Shown piece by piece: positions 1 to 5,157 of a stretch of DNA of 5,508 nt. A model generated the notes under the pieces. The model had not been told where the DNA came from. It made no database searches and worked only from the letters and a program-made list of their open reading frames with translations. Positions within the stretch are counted from its first letter, which is position 1. Every line of letters starts with the position of its first letter. Both the position numbers and the translations under genes were made by a program. The stretch comes from an uncultured Acetobacteraceae bacterium (lineage in GTDB: Bacteria; Pseudomonadota; Alphaproteobacteria; Acetobacterales; Acetobacteraceae): assembly GCA_937874445.1 (NCBI GenBank), contig CALNAL010000183.1, positions 1 through 5,508 of the forward strand, read 5' to 3'.

Positions 1-308
1 CCGGTCCCGGTCCGTGGGGCCCCGGCCCGCCTCCCGGTCCATGGGGGCCGCCGCACGGGGGGCCTCGGGTGTTCATGTTCCCACCCGGCGGGTATCCGGT
101 CATGCCGCCGCTGCGCTGGGAGCCGATGCCGCCGCCGCCGCCGCCCGGCTACATCTGGCGGCCCGGCCATTGGGTGTGGAACGGCTGGGAATATGTCTGG
201 GAGCCCGGCCAGTATGTCCTGGCCCAGCCCGGCTGGAGCGTCTGGGTGCCCGGCGGCTGGATTCTCCAGGGCGGCTCGTACATGTGGATGGAGCCGCACT
301 GGCGCTAG
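1..308 (+). CDS. WXXGXW-repeat protein, 3' portion (5' end outside window)
   Basis: The reading frame is open from the left edge (first full codon at 3) to a TAG at 306-308, giving about 101 visible residues; the true start lies upstream. The N-terminal visible part is Gly/Pro/Trp-rich, with GPWGP units (about residues 3-17) and a run of six prolines (about 47-52). The C-terminal half carries Trp/Tyr-rich units of the form YxWxPGxW: YIWRPGHW, then YVWEPGQY, then VWVPGGW, ending in MEPHWR. This pattern matches the WXXGXW (YXWGXW) repeat family, which is usually exported or lipoprotein-like and has no firmly known biochemical role. A signal peptide cannot be judged because the N-terminus is missing. 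An internal ATG at 69 exists, but the same Pro/Gly-rich composition continues upstream of it, so I do not take it as the start. A strong hairpin begins 8 bases after the stop. Family assignment is fairly secure; function is unknown. Confidence 0.72.
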   Translation, partial: GPGPWGPGPPPGPWGPPHGGPRVFMFPPGGYPVMPPLRWEPMPPPPPPGYIWRPGHWVWNGWEYVWEPGQYVLAQPGWSVWVPGGWILQGGSYMWMEPHWR

Positions 309-316
309 CGTCCTGC

Positions 317-352
317 CCGCTCCGTTCGCCGCATCGGCGGCGGGCGGAGCGG
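317..352 (+). terminator. GC-rich hairpin after the WXXGXW gene
   Basis: The arms 317-332 and 337-352 form a 16-bp stem (two T-G wobbles at 325-344 and 326-343, all others Watson-Crick) closed by a 4-base loop ATCG. It starts 8 bases after the TAG of the upstream gene. No T-tract follows on the + strand, so it is not a textbook intrinsic terminator. Position and strength suggest a 3'-end stabiliser or a terminator acting without a U-run. The structure is read directly from the sequence; the role is inferred. Confidence 0.5.
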
Positions 353-382
353 ATCGGCAGGCCATTGAAATGAAAAGGGCGT

Positions 383-421
383 GTCCTGATTTCGAAGGCT
401 ACAATATTTCGGAATCAGGAC
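383..421 (-). terminator. Hairpin in convergent gap, possible xthA-side terminator
   Basis: A perfect 9-bp inverted repeat (383-391 GTCCTGATT with 413-421 AATCAGGAC) extends inward through 392-397 paired with 407-412 (two G-T type wobbles), making about 15 bp of stem with a 9-base loop (398-406). Read on the minus strand, the stem is followed by ACGCCCTTTTCA, a short T-run. It could therefore end leftward transcripts coming from erpA-xthA, although it lies 127 bases past the xthA stop. On the plus strand no T-run follows. It is much more A/T-rich than the flanking DNA. Terminator role is inferred and only moderately supported. Confidence 0.42.
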
Positions 422-548
422 GAGAGCAGATCGCGATCCGGCGGGATCGCCGAGTCGCGTGAATCCGCCGGGAGAAACAGAGAGCTGGAGCGGTTGCCGT
501 GAGCCGGTGCGAACGGAAAATGCTCTGGAACGAGGCCTCCGCCGCCCC

Positions 549-1319
549 CTACCAGCCAACCAGGATGGGGGCGTGGTCGGAGGCCTTCTCGCGTCCCCGC
601 TCGTCGCGCTCCACCCGCGCCTCGGCGAGTCGTTCGGCCAGCGTGGGGGAAAGCAGCGCGTGGTCGATGCGCAGCCCGCGGTCGCGCGGCCAGGCGCCGG
701 CCTGGTAGTCCCAGAAGGTCCACAGCGGCCCCTCCGGGGTGAGCGCCCGCAGCGCGTCGGTCAGCCCCAGCCAGATCAGCGCGCGGAAGGCGGCGCGGCT
801 TTCGGGCCGCACCAGCGCGTCGTCCGCCCCGAGCACGCCGGGGGCGAGGTCGGCCTCGGTGGGGCACACATTGAAGTCGCCCAGCACCGCGAGCGGCACC
901 TCGGCGGCCAGCAGCCCGGCGAGGTGGTCGCGCAGGGCTTCCATCCAGCGCAGCTTGGCGGCGTATCCCTCCGCGCCGCCGGAATTGCCGTTGGGCAGGT
1001 AGAGCCCGACCAGCCGCGTCCCGCCGGCTTCCACCTCGAGATAGCGTGCCGCCGCCGCGTCGGCCTCGGAGAGTCCGGGCAGGCTGCGCTCCACCACCCG
1101 CAGCGGCACCCGCGCCAGCGCCGCCACGCCGTTGTAGGACTTCTGCCCCACCACCTCGGCCTGGTAGCCCAGGGCGGCGAACCCCTCGCGCGGAAAGGCC
1201 GGCTCCTCGCACTTGATCTCCTGGAGGAACAGCACCTCGGGCTTTTCGCGCTCCAGCCAGGCCCGCACATGCGCCTCGCGGGCGCGGATGGAATTGACGT
1301 TCCAGCTCGCCACCCGCAT
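549..1319 (-). CDS. xthA: Exodeoxyribonuclease III (AP endonuclease)
   Basis: This 256-residue protein belongs to the exonuclease III/EEP (endonuclease-exonuclease-phosphatase) family, Mg2+-dependent enzymes that cut 5' of abasic sites and degrade 3' ends in base excision repair in the cytoplasm. The family motifs are all present in order: WNVNSIRAR at 6-14 (Asn7), LQEIK at 32-36 (metal-binding Glu34), LYLPNGN at 106-112 (Tyr107), LGDFNV at 146-151 (Asp148, Asn150), RIDH at 217-220, and the C-terminal SDHAP at 247-251 (catalytic Asp248-His249). The length is close to the E. coli enzyme (268 aa) and nothing essential is missing. The ATG start (1319) opens directly into the conserved MRVASWNVN N-terminus. 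It lies 6 bases after the erpA TGA, so the two genes are almost certainly co-transcribed; a GGTGGG about 11 bases upstream, inside erpA, could serve as ribosome site. The stop is TAG. Identification is strong; exo versus AP-endonuclease preference cannot be read from sequence. Confidence 0.95.
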   Translation of the reverse strand: MRVASWNVNSIRAREAHVRAWLEREKPEVLFLQEIKCEEPAFPREGFAALGYQAEVVGQKSYNGVAALARVPLRVVERSLPGLSEADAAAARYLEVEAGGTRLVGLYLPNGNSGGAEGYAAKLRWMEALRDHLAGLLAAEVPLAVLGDFNVCPTEADLAPGVLGADDALVRPESRAAFRALIWLGLTDALRALTPEGPLWTFWDYQAGAWPRDRGLRIDHALLSPTLAERLAEARVERDERGREKASDHAPILVGW

Positions 1320-1325
1320 GGCGCG

Positions 1326-1652
1326 TCAGCCCACCGAGAAGCTGGAGCCGCACCCGCAGGAGGACTTGGCCTGCGGGTTGTGGACGCTGAAGTAGGCGCC
1401 CATCAGCTTGTCCACGTAGTCGAGTTCGGCGCCCTCCAGCAGATCGAGCGAGGCGGGGTCGATCACCACCCGCGCGCCGTCCTGCTCGAGGTGCCAGTCG
1501 TCCGCGGCGGGGGCGTCGACCTCGAAGCGGTACTGGAACCCGTTGCAGCCGCCGGCCAGCACGGCGACACGGAGGGCCTGTTCCGCCGGTGCGGCGGAGA
1601 GGATTTCGGCGACGCGCCGTGCGGCGCTCGCGGAGAGGCTGAAGGAGTGCAT
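1326..1652 (-). CDS. erpA: A-type iron-sulfur carrier / cluster insertion protein
   Basis: A complete 108-residue HesB/IscA/ErpA-family protein, which receives Fe-S clusters from the assembly scaffold and passes them to apo-enzymes. The three ligand cysteines are visible: Cys36 in GGCNGFQYRF (34-43), and Cys99 and Cys101 in the C-terminal CGCGSSFSV (99-107). The segment DPASLDLLEGAELDYVDKL (65-83), then GAYFSVHNPQA (85-95), follows the ErpA subgroup pattern, so I prefer erpA over iscA; no iscS, iscU or suf genes are visible to argue otherwise. It is the first gene of the leftward pair with xthA and is divergent from dgt. The start ATG (1652) has no clear Shine-Dalgarno; a -35/-10-like pair (1682-1687, 1659-1664) would place the transcript start about at the ATG, suggesting a leaderless mRNA. 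Family membership is very secure, exact paralogue fairly so. Confidence 0.9.
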   Translation of the reverse strand: MHSFSLSASAARRVAEILSAAPAEQALRVAVLAGGCNGFQYRFEVDAPAADDWHLEQDGARVVIDPASLDLLEGAELDYVDKLMGAYFSVHNPQAKSSCGCGSSFSVG

Positions 1653-1658
1653 TCCCGC

Positions 1659-1687
1659 AAGATAGGCACCCGCTCCGGTCGTTTGAA
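1659..1687 (-). promoter_or_regulatory. Candidate sigma70-type promoter for erpA-xthA
   Basis: Read on the minus strand: TTCAAA (1687-1682, 4 of 6 to TTGACA), a 17-base spacer, then TATCTT (1664-1659, 4 of 6 to TATAAT). The -10 ends 6 bases before the erpA ATG, so transcription would begin at or next to the start codon. The match is modest and a short, G/C-rich intergenic region limits alternatives. Inferred from pattern only. Confidence 0.3.
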
Positions 1688-1720
1688 GATGGGCACGGGA
1701 CGGTGTACACGGCGCCCTTC

Positions 1721-2932
1721 ATGTCCGCCATTGCACCCTCTCCCTGGGCCGTCTCCCTCTCGGCCTCCCGCGGCCGGCTCCACCCCGAGCCGGAGGACGG
1801 CGTGCGCTCCCCCTGGCAGCGCGACCGCGACCGCATCATCCATGCCACCGCCTTCCGCCGCCTGCAGTACAAGACCCAGGTGTTCGTCAACCACGAGGGC
1901 GATTTCTTCCGCACCCGCCTCACTCACAGCCTGGAGGTGGCGCAGGTTGCCCGCTCCATCGCCCGCGCCCTGGGCCTGGAGGAGGACCTGGCGGAAACCC
2001 TCGCCCTGGCGCACGACCTCGGCCATCCGCCCTTCGGCCACGCCGGCGAGACGGCGCTCACCACCGCCATGGCCCCCTTCGGCGGCTTCGACCACAACGC
2101 CCAGAGCCTCAAGGTGGTCACCCGCCTGGAGGCCCGCTACGCCGAATTCGACGGCCTCAACCTGACGTGGGAGACCCTGGAGGGCCTGGCCAAGCACAAC
2201 GGCCCGGTGGCCGATCCGCCGCCCTATCTCGCCGAATACGACGCGATCCACCCGCTGGAGCTGACCACCTGGCCCTCGGCGGAGGCGCAGACCGCCGCCC
2301 TGGCCGACGACATCGCCTACCACAGCCACGACCTCGACGACGGCTGGCGGGCCGATTTCTTCACCCTCGACGAGCTGGCGCACCTGCCGGTCGTGGGCGA
2401 GGCGCTGGAGGAGGCCCGCCGCGCCAGCCTCGACGTCCCCCCCGACCGCCTGCGCCACGAGACCATCCGCCGCGTCATCCGCCGCATGGTCACCGACGTT
2501 CTCGCCGAGAGCCGCGGCCGCCTGGAGGCGCTGTCCAGGCGAGAAAGCATGGGGGCCGAGCGAGAAGGCATGGGGGCCGAGCGGGGAAGCATGGCGGGCG
2601 CCGCCGCCGTGCGTGCCGCCGCCGGCCCGGTCATCGCCTTTTCTCCCCCGATGGACGAGGCCAACCGGGTCATCAAGGAATTCCTCTTTGTGCGGATGTA
2701 TCGCCACTGGCGCGTCAACCGCATGACCACCAAGGCCCGCCGCGTGGTGGCCGAGATGTTCGACCTGCTGGCGGGCAACACCGGCCTGCTGCCCGACGCC
2801 TGGCGTGCCCGTGCCGGCGTCTCCGGCACGCCGCGCGCCGCCGGCACGGTCTGCGACTACATCGCCGGCATGACCGACCGCTACGCCCAGGAGGAGCACC
2901 GCCGCCTGACCGACCTCTCGGTGCTCGGGTAA
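1721..2932 (+). CDS. dgt: Deoxyguanosinetriphosphate triphosphohydrolase-like protein (HD domain)
   Basis: A 403-residue member of the Dgt/SAMHD1-type HD-domain family, which hydrolyses dNTPs to deoxynucleoside plus tripolyphosphate and so limits dNTP pools. Visible motifs (numbered from ATG 1721): RSPWQRDRDRIIHATAFRRLQYKTQVF (29-55), RTRLTHSLEVAQ (64-75) with metal ligand His69, the HD pair His98-Asp99 in LAHDLGHPPFGHAGE (96-110), FDHNAQSLKV (123-132), NLTWETLEGLAKHNGP (147-162), and ADDIAYHSHDLDDG (195-208), where Asp197 is the likely fourth metal ligand. The C-terminal MYRHWRVNRMTTKARRVV and the final YAQEEHRRLTDL are also typical. An in-frame GTG at 1703 would add six residues; I prefer the ATG because neither has a good ribosome site. 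Residues 274-294 are a tandem heptapeptide repeat not expected in the family. It is divergent from erpA and followed, after a 354-base gap, by argS, a common alphaproteobacterial order. Strict dGTP specificity cannot be concluded. Confidence 0.93.
   Translation: MSAIAPSPWAVSLSASRGRLHPEPEDGVRSPWQRDRDRIIHATAFRRLQYKTQVFVNHEGDFFRTRLTHSLEVAQVARSIARALGLEEDLAETLALAHDLGHPPFGHAGETALTTAMAPFGGFDHNAQSLKVVTRLEARYAEFDGLNLTWETLEGLAKHNGPVADPPPYLAEYDAIHPLELTTWPSAEAQTAALADDIAYHSHDLDDGWRADFFTLDELAHLPVVGEALEEARRASLDVPPDRLRHETIRRVIRRMVTDVLAESRGRLEALSRRESMGAEREGMGAERGSMAGAAAVRAAAGPVIAFSPPMDEANRVIKEFLFVRMYRHWRVNRMTTKARRVVAEMFDLLAGNTGLLPDAWRARAGVSGTPRAAGTVCDYIAGMTDRYAQEEHRRLTDLSVLG
2540..2602 (+). repeat. Three 21-bp in-frame tandem repeats inside dgt
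   Basis: Units 2540-2560, 2561-2581 and 2582-2602 encode R-E-S-M-G-A-E, R-E-G-M-G-A-E and a degenerate R-G-S-M-A-G-A. Units 1 and 2 differ at only one base (AGC versus GGC codon); unit 3 is diverged. Because 21 is a multiple of three, copy-number change keeps the dgt frame. It lies in a linker between the HD core and the conserved C-terminal block (VIAFSPPMDEANRVIK), away from the metal-binding residues. Confidence 0.85.
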
Positions 2933-2971
2933 TGGCCGCGTCGCGCGTGTGGCCGGACGAGGAAGCAAGAA

Positions 2972-2995
2972 CTTCTTTTCCTGAAGGAAAAGAAG
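2972..2995. repeat. Perfect palindrome in left arm of the inverted-repeat element
   Basis: CTTCTTTTCC (2972-2981) and GGAAAAGAAG (2986-2995) are perfect reverse complements around the loop TGAA, giving a 10-bp stem. It lies 40 bases after the dgt stop, so it would form in the dgt 3' end. The downstream sequence (CAAAAGGACTTTTATTCGTTT) has only broken T-runs, so termination is possible but not of standard form. Confidence 0.7.
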
Positions 2996-3195
2996 CAAAA
3001 GGACTTTTATTCGTTTGGAGACGTGCGTCGGCGGAGCCGGGGGAACCAACAACGGGCGGAGAGGAAAGATGGCCAGGGGAGCTTCGCCCCAGCGGCACAG
3101 ACGCGAAGCCCTCGTCGCGAATTCCCCGCGAGGCTTTCCCCCTTGAGGCACCGCGCCCGCCTCCTGCGCGGAGCCCAACGAACAAAGTCCTTTTT

Positions 3196-3223
3196 GCTTC
3201 TTTTTCCTTCAGGAAAAAGAAGC
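3196..3223. repeat. Perfect palindrome in right arm of the inverted-repeat element
   Basis: GCTTCTTTTTCC (3196-3207) and GGAAAAAGAAGC (3212-3223) form a perfect 12-bp stem around the loop TTCA. It is the inverted partner of the palindrome at 2972-2995, with each homopolymer one base longer. It lies 63 bases upstream of the argS start, so transcripts entering argS from dgt would carry this stem in the leader. Confidence 0.7.
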
Positions 3224-3286
3224 CTTCCTTATCCTCCCAGGGCTTCCTCCGCGCCCCGACTGACAGATGAATTGAGCGAGATCCCG

Positions 3287-5068
3287 ATGACGCATGATAT
3301 TTTTGCCGCCGCGCGCGCCCGTGTGCTGGAAGCGCTGGCCCGGGTGGTGCCCGGGCTGCCCGAGGCCGTGGCCGCGCGTGTCGAGGTCACCCTCCCGCGC
3401 GAGGCCGGGCACGGCGACATGGCGAGCAACGCCGCGCTGATCGTCGCCAAGCCGGCCCGCCGCAACCCCCGCGAGATCGCCGCCGCCCTGGCCGCGGCCT
3501 TTGCCGACGACCCGCTGATCGCCTCCGCCGAGGCGGCCGGCCCGGGCTTCCTCAACCTGCGCCTGCGCCCCGCCGCCTGGCACGACCTGCTGCGCGGCGT
3601 GCTGCGTGCCGGCGAATCCTATGGCGATTCCACGCTGGGGCAGGGGGCGACGGTCAACGTCGAGTATGTCTCGGCCAACCCGACGGGGCCGATGCACATC
3701 GGCCATTGCCGCGGCGCGGTGGTGGGCGACGCGCTGGCCAACCTGCTGGGCAAGGCCGGCTGGAAGGTCACCAAGGAGTACTACATCAACGACGCCGGCA
3801 ACCAGGTCGCGGCCCTCGCCTGGGCGGCCTACTGGCGCTACATGCAGGCCTGCGGTCTCGAGATTTCCGCCGAGGCGTTCGACGCGCAGACGCCCAACGG
3901 CCTGCAATACCGCGGCGACTATCTGGTCCCGGTGGGCGAGGCCCTGCACGCGAAGTTCGGCCGCTCCCTGCTCGGCCCCGACGACGGCATCGCCCCCGCC
4001 GAGTCCTGGCTGGTCACCGTGCGCGACTTCGCCATCGCCGCCATGATGGACCAGATCCGCGCCGACCTGGCGGCGCTGGGCGTGCATCACGACGTCTTCT
4101 CCTCCGAGCGCAAGCTGGTGGAATCCGGTGCCGCCGCCGCGATGATCGAGCGCATGCGCGATGCCGGGCTGATCTACGAGGGGGTTCTGGAGCCGCCGAA
4201 GGGCAAGCTTCCGGAGGACTGGGAGCCGCGCCAGCAGACCCTCTTCCGCGCCACCGCCTACGGTGACGACGTGGACCGCCCGTTGCGCAAATCCGACGGC
4301 ACCGCCACGTATTTCGCCAACGACATCGCCTACCACGCGCAGAAGATCGCGGCCGGCGCGAAGGTGCTCATCGACGTCCTCGGCGCCGACCACGGCGGCT
4401 ACCTGCCGCGCATGCGCGCCGCCGTCAGCGCCATCGGCGGCGCGAGCTTCGAGGGCGTGCTCTGCCAGATCGTGCACGTGCTCAAGGGCGGCCAGCCGCT
4501 CAAGATGTCCAAGCGCGCCGGCACCTTCATCACCCTGCGCGACCTGCTCGACGAGGTCGGGCCGGACGCGGTGCGCTTCACCATCCTCACCCGCAAGTCC
4601 GACGCGCAGATGGACTTCGACATCGACGCGGTGGTGGCCCAGACGCGCGAGAATCCGGTGTTCTACGTGCAGTATGCCCACGCCCGCTGCCGCTCGGTGC
4701 TGCGTGCCGCCGAGGAGCAGTTCGGCGCCGCCGCCCTGGCCCCCGAGACGCTGGCGGGCGCGGACCTGTCCAGCCTGACCAACGACCAGGAGGAGCCCCA
4801 GCACCGGCGCATGGGCGGCTGGCCGCGCCTCGTCGAGGCCGCCGCCCAGGCCCGCGAGCCGCACCGAATCGCGTTTTTTCTCTATGACATGGCGGCCGAT
4901 TTTCATATGCTATGGAACCGGGGCCGTGACGACGCGACCCTGCGATTCCTGCAGACCGATCATCCGGAGGAAACGCGCGCCCGCCTCGCCCTGGTGGCGG
5001 CCACCGCGATCGTCATCCGGTCCGGCCTGCGGGTGATGGGGGTTTCCCCCGTCGAGGAGATGCGCTGA
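3287..5068 (+). CDS. argS: Arginyl-tRNA synthetase
   Basis: A complete 593-residue class I synthetase that charges tRNA-Arg with arginine in the cytoplasm. Domain order is the expected one: the N-terminal ArgRS additional domain (about 5-90, with the typical GHGDMASNAA at 41-50), the Rossmann catalytic core with the HIGH signature at 137-140 inside VSANPTGPMHIGH and the KMSKR loop at 406-410, and the C-terminal DALR anticodon-binding domain (from about 470 to the end, with YVQYAHARCRSVL and EPHRIAFFLYDMAADFHMLWN). The ATG at 3287 gives normal family length; GAGCGAG at 3274-3280 is a weak ribosome site. The frame stays open upstream to about 3023, but that stretch runs through the inverted-repeat element and is not synthetase-like. 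Residues 499-506 (NDQEEPQH) are unusually polar and proline-bearing where I expect a more hydrophobic helix; there is no frame disruption. It follows dgt and precedes a SPOR-type gene. Confidence 0.97.
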   Translation: MTHDIFAAARARVLEALARVVPGLPEAVAARVEVTLPREAGHGDMASNAALIVAKPARRNPREIAAALAAAFADDPLIASAEAAGPGFLNLRLRPAAWHDLLRGVLRAGESYGDSTLGQGATVNVEYVSANPTGPMHIGHCRGAVVGDALANLLGKAGWKVTKEYYINDAGNQVAALAWAAYWRYMQACGLEISAEAFDAQTPNGLQYRGDYLVPVGEALHAKFGRSLLGPDDGIAPAESWLVTVRDFAIAAMMDQIRADLAALGVHHDVFSSERKLVESGAAAAMIERMRDAGLIYEGVLEPPKGKLPEDWEPRQQTLFRATAYGDDVDRPLRKSDGTATYFANDIAYHAQKIAAGAKVLIDVLGADHGGYLPRMRAAVSAIGGASFEGVLCQIVHVLKGGQPLKMSKRAGTFITLRDLLDEVGPDAVRFTILTRKSDAQMDFDIDAVVAQTRENPVFYVQYAHARCRSVLRAAEEQFGAAALAPETLAGADLSSLTNDQEEPQHRRMGGWPRLVEAAAQAREPHRIAFFLYDMAADFHMLWNRGRDDATLRFLQTDHPEETRARLALVAATAIVIRSGLRVMGVSPVEEMR

Positions 5069-5083
5069 CGCCGGTACCCCCGT

Positions 5084-5142
5084 CCGCCGCGGGGAGCGGC
5101 GGGAGTGAGGCCCTCGCGTGCCGCGAGGCGCGGCGGGAGTGA
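5084..5142 (+). promoter_or_regulatory. Structured leader: two hairpins and a 13-bp direct repeat before the SPOR-type gene
   Basis: Hairpin A pairs CCGCCGC (5084-5090) with GCGGCGG (5096-5102), loop GGGGA. Hairpin B pairs CCTCGCG (5112-5118) with CGCGAGG (5122-5128), loop TGC. The sequence GCGGCGGGAGTGA occurs twice, at 5096-5108 and 5130-5142, each copy following or overlapping a hairpin. The second copy can also pair with 5084-5090, giving an alternative long-range stem enclosing hairpin B. No T-tract follows either hairpin. A weak terminator, an attenuator or an mRNA processing site are all possible; the repeats and stems are seen directly, the function is not. Confidence 0.4.
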
Positions 5143-5143
5143 T

Positions 5144-5149
5144 GGAGAG
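5144..5149 (+). promoter_or_regulatory. Ribosome binding site of the SPOR-type gene
   Basis: GGAGAG ends 8 bases before the ATG at 5158 and is the clearest Shine-Dalgarno in the window. It supports 5158 as the start over a competing ATG at 5142, which runs into a stop after seven codons. Confidence 0.6.
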
Positions 5150-5157
5150 TGCGTGCG

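Larger units (their letters stand above)
2959..3236. repeat. MITE/REP-pair-like element with inverted ends between dgt and argS
   Basis: The segment has two inverted, near-identical arms: 2959-3016, and 3177-3236 read on the opposite strand. The best-matching core of each arm reads CTTCTTT(T)TCCTGAAGG, then AAAA(A)GAAGCAAAA(A), then GGACTTT, then TTCGTT; differences are mainly homopolymer length and one or two substitutions. The arms are A/T-rich purine/pyrimidine tracts, unlike the G/C-rich centre (3017-3176). No coding capacity is evident, and I see no clear target-site duplication. Similar hairpin-forming sequences are, from memory, common between genes in Acetobacteraceae. It could be a non-autonomous mobile element, a pair of REP-type units, or a transcription-termination region. 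It fills most of the 354-base dgt-argS gap. Confidence 0.75.

Noticed and set aside
400..405. TACAAT as a -10 promoter element on the plus strand
   Set aside because: No -35-like hexamer at 16-18 bases upstream, it lies partly in the hairpin loop, and no plus-strand gene follows.
370..462. 31-codon small ORF (MKRACPDFEGYN...) in the convergent gap
   Set aside because: No ribosome site, lies across the strong hairpin at 383-421, and codon use differs from the genes around it.
1703..1720. GTG start for dgt six codons upstream
   Set aside because: Possible, but the ribosome site is no better than for the ATG at 1721 and the added residues show no family conservation. Left as an alternative.
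415..1923. Long open frame on the minus strand across xthA and erpA
   Set aside because: Arg/Gly/Pro-rich low-complexity product with no family motifs, overlapping xthA and erpA, which have full catalytic motifs. Typical of high-GC shadow frames.
459..2165. Long open frame on the plus strand antisense to erpA-xthA and running into dgt
   Set aside because: Antisense to well-supported genes and out of frame with dgt; composition follows the complementary codons, no recognisable domains.
2972..3016. Classical intrinsic terminator for dgt
   Set aside because: The stem is perfect but the following sequence on the plus strand lacks an uninterrupted T-run next to it; kept as a palindrome without asserting termination.
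1463..3178. Long minus-strand open frame opposite dgt
   Set aside because: Mirrors the codon pattern of dgt; no motifs and no start context. dgt has all HD metal ligands.
3023..3286. Upstream in-frame extension of argS (88 extra residues)
   Set aside because: The stretch crosses the inverted-repeat element, is not synthetase-like, and would exceed normal ArgS length; the ATG at 3287 fits the family N-terminus.
3209..4906. Long minus-strand open frame opposite argS
   Set aside because: His/Val/Gly-rich antisense shadow of argS, which carries HIGH and KMSKR signatures.
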